From Bacillota bacterium (GTDB lineage Bacteria; Bacillota; Sulfobacillia; DUSP01; JBFMCS01): 49,551 nt of DNA. Shown one piece after another: positions 26,091-36,123 of the stretch (positions are counted from its first letter, which is position 1; the number at the start of each line of letters is the position of its first letter). The notes under the pieces are model-generated. The model was not told where the DNA came from and made no database searches. It was given only the letters and a program-made list of their open reading frames with translations. The stretch covers positions 1 to 49,551 of the forward strand of contig JBFMCS010000056.1 of assembly GCA_040754315.1 (NCBI GenBank), read 5' to 3'. The position numbers and the translations under genes were made by a program.

Positions 26091-26942
26091 CTAGGGTGCC
26101 AATTTCGCAAGGAGCCCCCGGGCGTTTTCCCCTCCGACCATCCGCTGCTCGCCCGGGGTCAGCCCTGCCTCCTCGAGCCGCCGGAGGTACCTACCTGGCT
26201 TGAGCAGCGGGTAGTCCGTCCCAAGGAGCACCTTGTGCAGCACCCCTGCTTCCCTGGCGACCCTGTACACCCCCGCCTCATACAGGAAGGGGTCCGCCGC
26301 GGTGTCATAGTAGACGTTCCCGAGGGCCCGCCTAACCTCAGGCATGAGCTCGTAGAAGGCCAACCCCCCTCCCCAGTGGGCCAATATCACGGGGATGTCA
26401 GGGTACTTGGAGCAGAAGGCCCAGGCACGCTCCGGCCCTGTGCTTCCCTTTCCGGGATAGTGATGCCCCACCAGCTCGTTGGAGTGGAGAAACAGGCACA
26501 GGCCCGACTCCCGGGCCACCCCTGCCAGGTCCCTGGTATGGCTTGCGTCACCCAGGTCGAAGTCCTGCCCATCAGGGAAGAGCTCACCGATGCCCAGCAG
26601 TCCCGCATCCTTGCAGCGAAACACCTCCTTCTCCATCCCGGGATCCCTGGGAGGCACGCAACAAAAACCCACGAGACGGTCCGGGTGCTGCTTCACGGCT
26701 TCTATCACGTAGTCGTTAGCCTCCCGGCACAGGCCCAGGTCCTTGAAGGCGTAACCGAACACCACCGAGGTGCCGATCCCCGCAAGGTCCATCTCACCCA
26801 GGACCTCGTCCGCCGTGGCCAGCGCCTTTTCGGGACCCTGGCACAGCATGGCGAAGTAGGCATCCCGGCGGCACAGGCGGTCAGAGCCATCGATCATCTC
26901 CTGGGACAAGACGTGAACGTGGAAGTCAACAACATGGTTCAC
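26091..26942 (-). CDS. amidohydrolase-family TIM-barrel metal enzyme (ACMSD-like)
   Basis: 283 aa. The metal-binding HxH is at the N-terminus (VDFHVHVLS), a middle His in ILAHWGGG and a C-terminal Asp in GTDYPL, the pattern of the amidohydrolase 2 family that includes aminocarboxymuconate decarboxylase. Typical small decarboxylases or hydrolases; the substrate cannot be read. GTG start at 26942 behind AGGAGG. It ends in TAG. Not obviously linked with the genes on either side. Confidence 0.85.
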   Translation of the reverse strand: MNHVVDFHVHVLSQEMIDGSDRLCRRDAYFAMLCQGPEKALATADEVLGEMDLAGIGTSVVFGYAFKDLGLCREANDYVIEAVKQHPDRLVGFCCVPPRDPGMEKEVFRCKDAGLLGIGELFPDGQDFDLGDASHTRDLAGVARESGLCLFLHSNELVGHHYPGKGSTGPERAWAFCSKYPDIPVILAHWGGGLAFYELMPEVRRALGNVYYDTAADPFLYEAGVYRVAREAGVLHKVLLGTDYPLLKPGRYLRRLEEAGLTPGEQRMVGGENARGLLAKLAP

Positions 26943-27048
26943 GGGGCATACCTCCTATCTCCGGTCGAGCCACAACAGGAGTTCTAGGCATAACAGGTAT
27001 GTCCTGCAGTCCTCCCTATCATGTGAGGGAAGAGAGGGCCTGCCACGG

Positions 27049-27585
27049 TCAGAAACCTGGGGGGGTGACTGCGGATATGAATTCCAGGTCCTCATGACCG
27101 CCGTTCACTATGCTGTGGGGAACCAAGGAGAAGTAGTAGATCGAGTCCCCTGTTTCCATGTGGTACTCTCGCTTCCCCAGGATGAATCTCATGGTGCCCG
27201 AAAGCACGTGTGTGCACTCCTCCCCAGGGTAGCTCAGGGGCTCCTGGGAGAAGGCGCGACCCGGGGCCAGGCGGACCTTGAGCATGCCTATCTTGCGGCG
27301 CAGGTTAGGGGTGAGGATCCGGCAGTCAGCGGGAGACGAGGGAAACACGATGCTCCGGCAGTCAGATCCCCTGACTATGGGGTCATCACCCTCTGTTTCC
27401 AGGAAGAAGTAGAAGATCGGGACCTTCAGTGCCTCCGCGATCCGCCTCAGTGAGGCCACGGAGGGCTCCGCAAGGTCCCTCTCTACCTGGCTCAAGAAAC
27501 TCGGCGTCAGATGGGTCTTCTCCGCCAAGTGCCTCAGGCTGAGGCCCATCTCGATTCGCTTTCCCCTGACTATGCGGCCAATCAC
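27049..27585 (-). CDS. XRE-family regulator with C-terminal cupin
   Basis: 178 aa. N-terminal helix-turn-helix (about 1-60: MGLSLRHLAEKTHLTPSFLSQVERDLAEPSVASL), followed by a cupin barrel with LSYPGEECTHVLSGTMRFILG and a histidine near HSIVNGG. This PuuR/SutR-type architecture binds a small molecule in the cupin. GTG start at 27585 behind GGAGGG. It lies 75 bases downstream of lpd on the same strand, so it may be read from the gcv operon, or on its own. Confidence 0.9.
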   Translation of the reverse strand: MIGRIVRGKRIEMGLSLRHLAEKTHLTPSFLSQVERDLAEPSVASLRRIAEALKVPIFYFFLETEGDDPIVRGSDCRSIVFPSSPADCRILTPNLRRKIGMLKVRLAPGRAFSQEPLSYPGEECTHVLSGTMRFILGKREYHMETGDSIYYFSLVPHSIVNGGHEDLEFISAVTPPGF

Positions 27586-27660
27586 AGGTATCCCTCCACT
27601 CGCTTGGTATCGAGGGAATTCGACACCCGGATTGCCAAATCCTCCCTTTTTCCCAGTCCC

Positions 27661-29055
27661 TTAGCGGACCTTCGCCAAGTGAATGGGATGGCCCATGATC
27701 CCGTGACAGGCCTCCATGATAGCCTCAGGAAGGGTGGGATGGGCGTGGATCATCGTGGCGATCGCCTCCGCGGTACCGCCCAGGACTATCGCAATAGCGG
27801 CCTCATGGATGATCTCTGTGGCATGGGGGCCCAGGATGTGCATGCCCAGGAGGAGTCCAGTCTCCCCGTCCGCCACCACCTTCACCATGCCCTCAGCCTC
27901 ACCCAGTGCCACGGCCTTGCCGTTGGCAGAAAAGGGGAAACGGGACACCTTCACAGAGTACCCGGCATCCCGGGCGGCGCGCTCGGTGAAGCCGACGCTG
28001 GCCGCCTCAGGACTGGAGAACACGCACTGGGGCACAACCTTGTAGTCCATGTCGGAACCTGTAGAGAACATGTCCTCAACGGCGATGATACCCTCGCGAG
28101 AGGCCACTGGGGCCAGGTAGTACTTGCCCACAACGTCACCGATGGCATACACCCCAGCAAGGCTGGTCCGCATCCTGTTGTCAACCTTGATACCCTTGGA
28201 GTCATGCTCTATTCCCAGGGCAGCCAGGTCCAGGCCGCCGAAGTCCGGTACCCGGCCCATAGCGATGAGGACCTCTTCGGCCTCAAAGGTGACTTCCTTG
28301 CCCTCCTTGGTGTTGGCGATGACCCTCTTTGCCCCGTCGCCGGAGACCTGGATGTCCTTGATGAAGATACCGGCGTTGACCTTGATCCCCTGGCGCGCCA
28401 AGAGGGGCATTATCCGCTTGGAGAGTTCCTCGTCCACGGGTGGCAACACCAACGGGGACCGCTTGATGATGTCTATCTTGGTACCAAACGCCGCGTAGAT
28501 GCAGGCAAACTCCACGCCCAGTACTCCGCCGCCAATCACCAGCATGCTCTCGGGTGGTTTTGGGAGGCAGAGGGCTTCATCGCTGGTGATGGCCCGCCGA
28601 ATGGCAGCCTCGGGCACCGGTGGAAGTGCGTGTCCCGAGCCTGTGGCAATCAACGTGAACCGTGTCTCCAGCCGGGCAGCATCGGGGCCGCTCACCTCTA
28701 CCATGCCAGGCTTCGGTATGGAAGCCTTCCCCCGATAGCAGGTGATACCGTTCGAGGAGAACAGCTTCTCCACGCCAGTAACTAGGCGGTTCACTACCTC
28801 TTGCTTCCTCTGGATGACACTGGGGAAGTCTAGCTGGTACTCCTTCACCCTTACCCCATAACCCTCGCCGTTCACAATAGTCTTGTATGCCTCAGCGCTC
28901 TTCACCATGGCCTTGGTGGGGATGCATCCCCGGTTGAGGCAGGTCCCTCCAAGGTCCCTGGCCTCCACTACAGCCACCTTGGCTCCCAGCTGCGCAGCCC
29001 TGACCGCGGCCACATACCCGCCGGGACCACTGCCTATTACGGCTAGATCGAACAA
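27661..29055 (-). CDS. lpd: dihydrolipoyl dehydrogenase (glycine cleavage L protein)
   Basis: 464 aa flavoprotein disulfide reductase. FAD motif GSGPGGYVAAVRAAQ at the start, redox-active disulfide in GGTCLNRGCIPTK, NAD motif GGGVLGVEFA near 180, FAD-binding aspartate in YAIGDVVG and the C-terminal His-Glu pair in HAHPTLPEA. The TTG at 29055 follows GAGGAGGGAG and gives MFDLAVIGSG; the longer frame overlaps lipM. Reoxidises dihydrolipoyl-GcvH. Last of the glycine-riboswitch operon. Confidence 0.95.
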   Translation of the reverse strand: MFDLAVIGSGPGGYVAAVRAAQLGAKVAVVEARDLGGTCLNRGCIPTKAMVKSAEAYKTIVNGEGYGVRVKEYQLDFPSVIQRKQEVVNRLVTGVEKLFSSNGITCYRGKASIPKPGMVEVSGPDAARLETRFTLIATGSGHALPPVPEAAIRRAITSDEALCLPKPPESMLVIGGGVLGVEFACIYAAFGTKIDIIKRSPLVLPPVDEELSKRIMPLLARQGIKVNAGIFIKDIQVSGDGAKRVIANTKEGKEVTFEAEEVLIAMGRVPDFGGLDLAALGIEHDSKGIKVDNRMRTSLAGVYAIGDVVGKYYLAPVASREGIIAVEDMFSTGSDMDYKVVPQCVFSSPEAASVGFTERAARDAGYSVKVSRFPFSANGKAVALGEAEGMVKVVADGETGLLLGMHILGPHATEIIHEAAIAIVLGGTAEAIATMIHAHPTLPEAIMEACHGIMGHPIHLAKVR

Positions 29056-29867
29056 TTGACTCCCTCCTCGGCTTGCCGGGCCTCGTTCCAAGCCAGGTTC
29101 CCGTACTTTTTCGCTTCAAGACGGAGGCTCAGTTCTTCTTCTTCCCTTGTCAACTCGCCATAAACCAGCTCTATCCCCAACCCCTTTTCAAAACCCACCC
29201 GGAGGGCCTCTTCTACCTCCTGGGGTTCCGGCACTCGCCCCAGGGCCTCCTCCAGATCAATAGCCCTTGCGCTGAGCACTCGCCCTAACCTCATGGCTGC
29301 CTCAGCATCATGGGTGAGTACAGATGAGACCACTTGGGAATCAAGCCTCAGGGGTAGTGAACCATGCTGCAAGAGGGCCTCCCACTTCCTCACCTGAGCG
29401 CTTCCTATCGCCTTTCTGCCATTGACGAGGATCTCCTGGACCGAAGAAAGGTCAAAGCAGGCAGCGGACAAGCCGCTATGGCGCCGGCCTGGGGCTAAGG
29501 TCGCATCCGCCCCTAGGTACCTGTAGGCCTCAAGCAAGCCCCGGCTGAGATAGACGTAGGACTGGATGACGCTCTCGGGGACGTGGGTTGTGGCCAAGCA
29601 CACGCTGTAGGTCACCTCATGGTGGTGCACTACAGCCCTGCCGCCCGTGGGCCTCCTGACAACGTCCAGGCCCCTCCTCTGGCACTCTTTGAGATTCACC
29701 TCCTCATATCGCTGGAAGTATCCCAGTGATACACAAGGGGGATCCCATTTGTAGACCCTGAGGGTGGGAGGTGCTTCTCCCCTTCCCACAATCCTTGCGA
29801 CAGCCTCATCCACGGCCATGTTGCGCCTGCCAGTAGAGGCACCGTGGCTAATCAGTCTCCAACGCAT
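29043..29867 (-). CDS. lipM: LipM-type octanoyl transferase (lipoate-protein ligase fold)
   Basis: 274 aa BPL/LplA/LipB-fold protein. The start is the ATG at 29867 (MRWRLISHG), inside the end of the preceding radical-SAM gene; the longer frame upstream is not coding. Family marks: RRPTGGRAVVHHHEVTYSV and the LipM-type ACFDLSSVQEILVNGRKAIGSAQ with C137 as the likely acyl-carrying cysteine and K152. LipM moves octanoyl from acyl carrier protein onto GcvH. With two lipoyl synthase-type genes just upstream, this gives complete de novo lipoylation of GcvH. A lipoate ligase role is the alternative. TAG stop. Confidence 0.85.
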   Translation of the reverse strand: MRWRLISHGASTGRRNMAVDEAVARIVGRGEAPPTLRVYKWDPPCVSLGYFQRYEEVNLKECQRRGLDVVRRPTGGRAVVHHHEVTYSVCLATTHVPESVIQSYVYLSRGLLEAYRYLGADATLAPGRRHSGLSAACFDLSSVQEILVNGRKAIGSAQVRKWEALLQHGSLPLRLDSQVVSSVLTHDAEAAMRLGRVLSARAIDLEEALGRVPEPQEVEEALRVGFEKGLGIELVYGELTREEEELSLRLEAKKYGNLAWNEARQAEEGVNCSI

Positions 29868-30834
29868 GGCACCCGGTACCCAGCCTTTCCAGAACCAGCC
29901 GCACAGCCTCGTCACGCTCAAGAGCGGTGAGCGGTCTTGGGTAGTTGAATAATGGCCCGCGAGGGCTCTCGTTGTAGTAGGGCCTGTTGCATGAGTCACA
30001 CCCCGTGGTCCTGAAGGCATCGCCTTTGCCCAGCGCCAGCCGGGTGCCACCCGGCGAAAGCCCGAGGCTTGCCAGGCGCCCCTCTTGGAAACTCATGTTC
30101 TCCACCCTAACCGAGCCAGACCTCAGAAGATGTGTTGCCGCCTGTATGATGCGGTAGCTGGCCAGATCTGGCCTTTCCCAGGATTCCATGGGTGTCCCCT
30201 TTACCGGAGTGAAGGCAAAGAGGGCCACAGTTATCCCCTGGTCCGCCAGGGCCTGGAACTGCCGGAGCATTTCCTCCTCAGTCTCGCCCATTCCCGCGAT
30301 GAGATGGGTGCTTATCCGGCCAGGGAACTCCTTGGCGACCCGGGCTAGCTCCTCCAGGGCCATGGCCGGGTCCTGGGCCTTAACCCTCCTGTAAAGGGTG
30401 GGTGTTGCCGCGTCCAAGGGGAGCCCCACCCGGTCTGCACCAGCCTCTAGGGCCTCCCGTGCCAGGCGGGCCTTGGGAAGGGCGGATACCGAAATGGGCA
30501 CGCTTGAGGTCTTCCTGATCGCCGCCACAGTCTCAAGGAGCACGTCCCAAGACCCCGGGGAGAACACAGACTGCAGGCACACCCGCCCTATAGTGCCCCG
30601 CTGGTAGGCGTTTCTAGCCTCGGCGACGACCCGCTCCCTTTCGAATGCTGGCCAGGTAACCCTTGACAGGAGATCTGCCTTGGACGCCGACACCCTTGCC
30701 TGGGGACAGAAGGCACAGGACTGGGAGCAGCCCTCACCCACCAGAAGGTAGGCCGTAGTAGGCTTGCACTGGCTCTGAGCCCCGTCCAGCCTTAGTACCT
30801 CCGCGGTTCCTGCGGAAACCCCTATCCTGGTCAC
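29848..30834 (-). CDS. radical-SAM protein, LipS1/LipS2-type lipoyl synthase component
   Basis: 328 aa. Radical-SAM cluster motif CSQSCAFC at about residues 34-41, then a BioB-like TIM barrel (ISTHLIAGMGETEEEM) and late cysteines in TTGCDSCNRPYYN that could bind an auxiliary cluster. Two such proteins side by side, coupled by GTGA, and placed between gcvPB and a LipM gene match the split lipoyl synthase LipS1/LipS2 first shown in Thermococcus, where one inserts sulfur at C6 and the other at C8 of octanoyl-GcvH. No classical LipA is in the window. I cannot say which of the pair is LipS1. A GTG at 30852 is a possible earlier start. TAG stop. Confidence 0.75.
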   Translation of the reverse strand: MTRIGVSAGTAEVLRLDGAQSQCKPTTAYLLVGEGCSQSCAFCPQARVSASKADLLSRVTWPAFERERVVAEARNAYQRGTIGRVCLQSVFSPGSWDVLLETVAAIRKTSSVPISVSALPKARLAREALEAGADRVGLPLDAATPTLYRRVKAQDPAMALEELARVAKEFPGRISTHLIAGMGETEEEMLRQFQALADQGITVALFAFTPVKGTPMESWERPDLASYRIIQAATHLLRSGSVRVENMSFQEGRLASLGLSPGGTRLALGKGDAFRTTGCDSCNRPYYNESPRGPLFNYPRPLTALERDEAVRLVLERLGTGCHALETD

Positions 30835-31652
30835 AGGCAGCAACACTCCCACTTCTCGCTGACTTCAAACCCGTTCTCCATAGCCAATCTCAGCGCGGGC
30901 GGGCTCGGATTCACGATCTCGTCGATGCCCTCGCGCAAGGCCATGGTGTCCAGATCTGACCGGTACCTGGTACCCGGTCGCATGCACCCCAAGGACAGAG
31001 TAGCACTGGGAAGCCCTGTTCTCGCCCGTAACACCACCCTCTGCACCTCTTTCAGCGGGGGCGGCTCAGCGTCCCCGTATCGCGTTCCCCTGGTGGGAAT
31101 GAACACCAGGAGCACCAGGTGCTCCACACCCTCTCGCTTGAGGAAGTCCAGCACCCGGTACTCGTGGCCCAGGTCGCCCCCCCGGAGGCCGATGCAGAGG
31201 TGGGGCACAACCCTCACGTGTTGCCTCAGGGCCAGGTAGGCATCCTGGTAGGCCCGGGCGCCCCTCTGGTGACCGTATACCTCACGCACCGTATCATCGT
31301 CCCCTACCATGTCCAGGGAGACCACATCGACCCGGCCTGCTATGGCCTGGGCCTCCCGAGGCCCGGCGAGCCCTGAATGAAGGTTTACCCTCCCCAGTTC
31401 GCGCAACTGCTCCAGGAGAGGGAGGTGTTCCATAAAGGGCACCGTCCCTGGCGGGTCGCACCCGCCGCTCACCAGCACGCTGGATGCCCTACCCTCCTGA
31501 AGCGCCCTGACTGCCTGTCCCGGGGAGCTCATGTGCCTAAGGTAGTGCCCAGCACAGTGAGCGCAGCCCATGCGACACTCTGACCCGGTAAGGCTCGCTG
31601 GCAACGTGCGCTGGGGGTACACAAAGGCCACTTGTCGACTGGAGCCGGTCAC
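30831..31652 (-). CDS. radical-SAM protein, second LipS1/LipS2-type lipoyl synthase component
   Basis: 273 aa. Starts at GTG 31652 behind GGGGGAAG; the open frame reaches 100 codons further but only through non-coding frame over the end of gcvPB. Radical-SAM motif CRMGCAHC near residue 28, a TIM barrel with LVFIPTRGTRYGD, a later Cys in LGCMRPG, and a closing WECCCL whose cysteines could bind an auxiliary cluster. Overlaps the next radical-SAM gene by four bases. Biotin synthase-like annotation would be the automatic call; context supports lipoyl formation on GcvH. Confidence 0.75.
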   Translation of the reverse strand: MTGSSRQVAFVYPQRTLPASLTGSECRMGCAHCAGHYLRHMSSPGQAVRALQEGRASSVLVSGGCDPPGTVPFMEHLPLLEQLRELGRVNLHSGLAGPREAQAIAGRVDVVSLDMVGDDDTVREVYGHQRGARAYQDAYLALRQHVRVVPHLCIGLRGGDLGHEYRVLDFLKREGVEHLVLLVFIPTRGTRYGDAEPPPLKEVQRVVLRARTGLPSATLSLGCMRPGTRYRSDLDTMALREGIDEIVNPSPPALRLAMENGFEVSEKWECCCL

Positions 31653-31749
31653 GTCTCTTCCCCCGTTCCTTGTTCGTCGCCCCGGGGGGAAGGGAGCAGG
31701 CTTGCCCCGCTCCCTGTCCCCACTTGGAGGCTTGCCCAGCGAATCGACC

Positions 31750-33201
31750 CTAGCCGTTCCAGCGAAGGTCCGGCTGCCGGGCAGCTCTTGCCTCATCCAG
31801 GCGGCCCACAACGGTGGCATGGGGTGCCGCCTTGACCATATCGGGGTTCTCCAGGGCCTCACTGGCGATATCCAGCATGGCCTGGATGAAGTAGTCCATT
31901 GTCTCCCTGGATTCGGTCTCCGTGGGCTCCACCATGAGCGCCTCATCAACTATGAGGGGGAAGTACACGGTGGGTGGGTGAACCCCATAGTCCAGGAGCC
32001 GCTTGGCGATATCCAGGGTCTTTATACCTGTATTCTCCTTGATCCTCTTGGGCATCACCACGAACTCGTGCTTGCAGTGGCGGTCATAGGGCAGGTCATA
32101 GGCGCTCAGGAGCTTCCGCATCACATAGTTCGCGTTGAGCACGGCATTCTCGCTGACTTCCTTGAGGCCCTGAGCCCCCAGCATCCGGATGTAGGTGTAT
32201 GCCTTCACCATGACGCCAAAGTTCCCATAGAAGGACCTTACCCTGCCTATGCTTTCGGGCATGTCGTAATCCAGGTAGTAACGGCCATCCTTCATCCCCA
32301 CGATGGGCACCGGCAAGAACGGCGCCAGCTCCTTGGTGACTCCCACAGGGCCCGAACCGGGACCCCCACCGCCGTGGGGCGTCGAGAAGGTCTTGTGGAG
32401 GTTGAAGTGGACCACATCAAAACCAGCGTCCCCGGGCCTAGCCAGGCCCATAATGGCATTGGCGTTGGCACCGTCGTAGTACAGCAAGCCGCCAGCCTCG
32501 TGGATCATCCGGGCTATCTCATGGATGTTCTCGTCGAACAAGCCCAGGGTGTTGGGGTTCGTGAGCATGAGCCCCGCCACGTCGTCGTCCAGTACCTTCT
32601 GGAGTTCCTGGAGGTCCACTCCTCCCCGCTCATTGGACTTCACCTCAACGGTCTTATAGCCACACATCACCGCTGAGGCCGGGTTCGTGCCGTGAGCGGA
32701 ATCAGGGATGATGATCTTGCTCTTCTTCTTCCCGTTCTTTTCATGATAGGCCCTGAATATGAGAAGCCCTGTGAGCTCACCATGTGCTCCCGCGGAGGGC
32801 TGCAGCGATACCGCGTCCACCCCGGCAATCTCCGCGAGGTACACCTGGAGCTCGTACAGCATCTCGAGGGCCCCCTGGGAAGCCTCCTCAGGGGCGTAGG
32901 GGTGAAGGTCGGCAAACCCTGGAAGGGTGGCCGCCTTCTCGTTCACCTTGGGATTGTACTTCATTGTACATGACCCCAGGGGGTAGAACCCCACGTCCAC
33001 GCCATGGTTCAGCTGGGACATCTTCGTGTAGTGCCGGACCACATCAACCTCGCTCACTTCAGGTAACTCGGGCGGGCTCGCCCTGAGTGCACCCCGGGGA
33101 AGCAACTCATCCTTCGACTTCATCGGCACATCGCACTTGGGCAGGGTGTAAGCGGACCGCCCCGGAGAACTCATCTCGAAGATGAGGGGTCTCGTTTTCA
33201 T
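31750..33201 (-). CDS. gcvPB: glycine dehydrogenase (decarboxylating) subunit 2
   Basis: 483 aa, PLP subunit of the heterotetrameric P protein. The Schiff-base lysine lies in [18 protein letters not shown], preceded by [14 protein letters not shown] protein decarboxylates glycine and passes the aminomethyl group to lipoyl-GcvH. ATG overlaps the gcvPA stop (ATGA). Ends in TAG with 97 bp to the first radical-SAM gene. Confidence 0.97.
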   Translation of the reverse strand: MKTRPLIFEMSSPGRSAYTLPKCDVPMKSKDELLPRGALRASPPELPEVSEVDVVRHYTKMSQLNHGVDVGFYPLGSCTMKYNPKVNEKAATLPGFADLHPYAPEEASQGALEMLYELQVYLAEIAGVDAVSLQPSAGAHGELTGLLIFRAYHEKNGKKKSKIIIPDSAHGTNPASAVMCGYKTVEVKSNERGGVDLQELQKVLDDDVAGLMLTNPNTLGLFDENIHEIARMIHEAGGLLYYDGANANAIMGLARPGDAGFDVVHFNLHKTFSTPHGGGGPGSGPVGVTKELAPFLPVPIVGMKDGRYYLDYDMPESIGRVRSFYGNFGVMVKAYTYIRMLGAQGLKEVSENAVLNANYVMRKLLSAYDLPYDRHCKHEFVVMPKRIKENTGIKTLDIAKRLLDYGVHPPTVYFPLIVDEALMVEPTETESRETMDYFIQAMLDIASEALENPDMVKAAPHATVVGRLDEARAARQPDLRWNG

Positions 33202-34538
33202 GCCAATCCCTCCAATGCCGCCACAAGGCGCTCAATTTCCTGGCGAGAGCGCTTCTCGGTGACGGCCACCAGAAGCCCCTCAGAGTACTCCGGATACCAG
33301 CGTCCCAGGTCCACGCCGGGGAGAATGCCCTTCTTGACCAGGTCCTTGATGATGGAGGACGGAGATACTGGGCACTTCACAGCGAACTCCTTGAAGAAGG
33401 GCTTCCCAGGGATGAGCGGCTCAAAGCCCTTCACTGAACCTAGGGAATCCATGGCGAAGTGGGCCTTCTGCAGGCACAGGTTTGAAACCTCCTGAATGCC
33501 CTGGCGGCCCATGGTGGCCAGGTAGACCGTGGCTGCCAGCGCGTTCAAGGCCTCGTTGGAGCAGATGTTAGATGTGGCCCTCTCGCGCCTTATGTGTTGC
33601 TCCCGGGTTTGCAGGGTCAGCACGAAGCCTCGCTGGCCCCGCACATCCAGGGTGGTGCCAACGATCCTTCCTGGCATCCTCCGGACAAACTTCTCCTTGG
33701 AGGCAAAGAAGCCAAGGTACGGTCCACCATAGCTCAACGGGTTACCCAGGGCTTGGCCTTCACCCATTACGATGTCAGCGTCATAGTCGCCCGGGGCTTT
33801 GAGGACCCCAAGGGAGATGGGGTCTACCGCTACCACGAAGAGCGCCCCCGCGTCGTGGGCGATCTTGGAGATGTCATCAACGCTTTCCACAACCCCTAGG
33901 AAGTTAGGCTGTTGCGCCATGACACAGGCGGTCTCGCCATCCACCATGCGTGAGAGGGCCTCAAGGTCCGTGGCGCCATCCGACATGGGCACCTCTTGCA
34001 CAGGGATCTCCACGGCCTTGGCATAGGTGGCCAGCACCTCACGATACTCAGGGTTTACTGCCCGGGACACCAGGACCTTGCGACGGCGGGTACTGGATAC
34101 TGCCATTAGGGCGGCCTCCGCCAGGCTGGTCGCCCCGTCGTACATCGAGGCGTTGGATACATCCATGCCCGTAAGCTGGCAGATTAGGCTCTGGTACTCG
34201 TAGATGGACTGGAGCACCGCCTGGCTCACTTCCGGCTGGTAGGGGGTATAGGCAGTGTAGAACTCCGAGCGGGAGGTAACGTGCCCTACGACACTTGGAA
34301 TGAAGTGGTCGTAGGCCCCCGCTCCAGCAAAACATACCAAGTCGTGGAGGTTCCGGCCCGACATTTCATGAAGAAGGTTCAGGGCGTCCAGTTCCGAGAG
34401 GGGCTCGGGCAGGTTCATGTTGCCCTTGAACCGGACTTCATCAGGAATATCCGCGAAGAGTTCATCTATAGACCGGACCCCGATGGTCTCCAGCATGATC
34501 TTCCGGTCCCTGTCGGTGTTAGGAATAAACCCGCCCAT
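33198..34538 (-). CDS. gcvPA: glycine dehydrogenase (decarboxylating) subunit 1
   Basis: 446 aa, the partner subunit of GcvPB. Family features: [26 protein letters not shown]-like stretch (here [17 protein letters not shown]), [18 protein letters not shown] and [20 protein letters not shown]. The ATG at 34538 overlaps the gcvH stop (TGATG). Two-subunit P protein is typical of Gram-positive and archaeal systems. Confidence 0.97.
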   Translation of the reverse strand: MGGFIPNTDRDRKIMLETIGVRSIDELFADIPDEVRFKGNMNLPEPLSELDALNLLHEMSGRNLHDLVCFAGAGAYDHFIPSVVGHVTSRSEFYTAYTPYQPEVSQAVLQSIYEYQSLICQLTGMDVSNASMYDGATSLAEAALMAVSSTRRRKVLVSRAVNPEYREVLATYAKAVEIPVQEVPMSDGATDLEALSRMVDGETACVMAQQPNFLGVVESVDDISKIAHDAGALFVVAVDPISLGVLKAPGDYDADIVMGEGQALGNPLSYGGPYLGFFASKEKFVRRMPGRIVGTTLDVRGQRGFVLTLQTREQHIRRERATSNICSNEALNALAATVYLATMGRQGIQEVSNLCLQKAHFAMDSLGSVKGFEPLIPGKPFFKEFAVKCPVSPSSIIKDLVKKGILPGVDLGRWYPEYSEGLLVAVTEKRSRQEIERLVAALEGLA

Positions 34539-34924
34539 CAGTGTTCTTCCTCGCTCGCGTGTTTTTCGTAGGCCTCCACATCTAGGAGGTTATCCAGCTC
34601 CGCCATGTCCTTGATCTTCACCGCCATGATCCAGCCCTCGCCATACCCATCAGTGTTGATGAGGTCAGGCTGGGATGCTAGGTTCTCGTTGACCCTGACT
34701 ACCTCACCGCTGACCGGGGAGTAACAGTCAGAGACAGCCTTCACCGACTCCACCACACAGAAGGCCTCGCCCTGAGTCACCTCGCGGCCAACCTCGGGGA
34801 GTTCCACAAAGACGATGTCTCCCAGGTGGTCCTGGGCGTAGAAGGTCAGCCCTACGACTCCCTCGTGTCCCTCCACACGGATCCATTCATGGGTCTTTGT
34901 GTACTTGAGGTCCTTTGGATACAT
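34538..34924 (-). CDS. gcvH: glycine cleavage system H protein
   Basis: 128 aa lipoyl carrier. The lipoylated lysine is in VVESVKAVSDCYSP (about residue 62), and the fold frame KYTKTHEWIRVEG / PDLINTDGYGEGWI is standard. It shuttles the aminomethyl group between P, T and L proteins. ATG three bases after the gcvT stop, behind GGAGGCG. Confidence 0.98.
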   Translation of the reverse strand: MYPKDLKYTKTHEWIRVEGHEGVVGLTFYAQDHLGDIVFVELPEVGREVTQGEAFCVVESVKAVSDCYSPVSGEVVRVNENLASQPDLINTDGYGEGWIMAVKIKDMAELDNLLDVEAYEKHASEEEH

Positions 34925-34927
34925 TCA

Positions 34928-36034
34928 TCACGCCTCCTTTGGTCTTCTGTAGAACGGGAGTTTGGTAATCTCGGCGCGGAGATCCTTGTCCCTTACCCGT
35001 ACCATTATTTGCTGCCCAACCTGAGACACTTCCACCGGCACGAAACCAAGACCTAGATTCTTGCCAAGGGTTGGGGAGAAGGAGCCCGTTGACACATGGC
35101 CCACTTCCTTGCCGTCTTTTACTATTGGGTAGCCTGTCCTGGGGATACCCCGGTCCACCATGACGAAGCCCACCAGGCGCCTCTTGGGGCCCTCAGCGGC
35201 CGTCTTCGCCAGGGCATCCCGGCCAACGAATTCCTTGGTCAGGTCTACGAAGCGTTTTAGGCCTGCCTCCAGCGGGCCAATCTCATCGGTCATCTCCTGC
35301 CCGTACAAGGGCATGGCCGCCTCGAACCTCAGGGTATCCCTGCACCCGAGCCCTGCAGGCACTACTCCCAGCGGTTTGCCCGCCTCGATTATGCTGTCCC
35401 ACAGCACGGGTGCGTCCTTGGGTTCGCAGTAGATCTCAAAGCCGTCCTCCCCCGTGTAACCGGTCCTGGAAACCAGTGCCCTTTTTCTGGCCACCTCCAC
35501 ATTGTCCTTGAAGTAGTAGTACCCTATGGAGCCCAGGTCCTCCGAGGTAAGTTTCTGCATCGTAGCCACGGACACAGGACCCTGTATGCACAGCTCCGCG
35601 GTTTCCTTGGAGATGTTGGCGACCTTCACATCGGAGAAGCCCCTGGCAAGCTCGCTGATCCACTGGTAGTCCTTCTCAATGTTGCCCGCGTTGATCACCA
35701 GCATATAGTGGTCCGCTGACAGGCGGTAGACAAGGAGGTCGTCCACTACCCCGCCACGCTCATTGCACATGGGGGAGTACCGCACCTGCCCGTCACCCAT
35801 CGTGGCGATCCGGTTAGTCAGCGCCTTCTCCAGGAGTCCGGTGGCGTCCCGGCCCCTAATGTCCAACTCGCCCATATCGGATACGTCGAACAGGCCACCC
35901 CTCTGCCTCACTGCATGGTGCTCCTGGATGATGCTGCTAAACTGAACCGGCAACGCCCACCCCTCGAAGTCGATGATCTTCCCCCCGTACTTCAAGTGGG
36001 TCTCGTATAGAGGGGTTCGCTTTAATCCTATCAT
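34928..36034 (-). CDS. gcvT: glycine cleavage system T protein (aminomethyltransferase)
   Basis: 368 aa. Tetrahydrofolate-binding enzyme releasing ammonia and methylene-THF from the H-protein intermediate. LPVQFSSIIQEHHAVRQRGGLFDVSDMGE holds the N-terminal signature; the catalytic Asp lies in GLFDVSDMGE-type context, and GYTGEDGFEIYC and the C-terminal beta-barrel domain (FVMVDRGIPRTGYP) follow. ATG behind GGAGGTG. First gene of the operon and directly downstream of the glycine riboswitch. Confidence 0.97.
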   Translation of the reverse strand: MIGLKRTPLYETHLKYGGKIIDFEGWALPVQFSSIIQEHHAVRQRGGLFDVSDMGELDIRGRDATGLLEKALTNRIATMGDGQVRYSPMCNERGGVVDDLLVYRLSADHYMLVINAGNIEKDYQWISELARGFSDVKVANISKETAELCIQGPVSVATMQKLTSEDLGSIGYYYFKDNVEVARKRALVSRTGYTGEDGFEIYCEPKDAPVLWDSIIEAGKPLGVVPAGLGCRDTLRFEAAMPLYGQEMTDEIGPLEAGLKRFVDLTKEFVGRDALAKTAAEGPKRRLVGFVMVDRGIPRTGYPIVKDGKEVGHVSTGSFSPTLGKNLGLGFVPVEVSQVGQQIMVRVRDKDLRAEITKLPFYRRPKEA

Positions 36035-36078
36035 GTACTCACCTCCAGTTTTGTCTTTGACACCGTGTCCCTCAGGGG

Positions 36079-36123
36079 AAAAACAACGGACAGGAGCCTG
36101 AAATCATCCAGCACCCCTGTCCG
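36079..36123 (-). terminator. expression-platform terminator of the glycine riboswitch
   Basis: Minus strand: CGGACAGG (36123-36116) pairs with CCTGTCCG (36094-36087), followed by TTGTTTTT. The 5' arm overlaps the end of the second aptamer, so aptamer folding can compete with termination: the classic arrangement of a glycine ON switch. Confidence 0.85.
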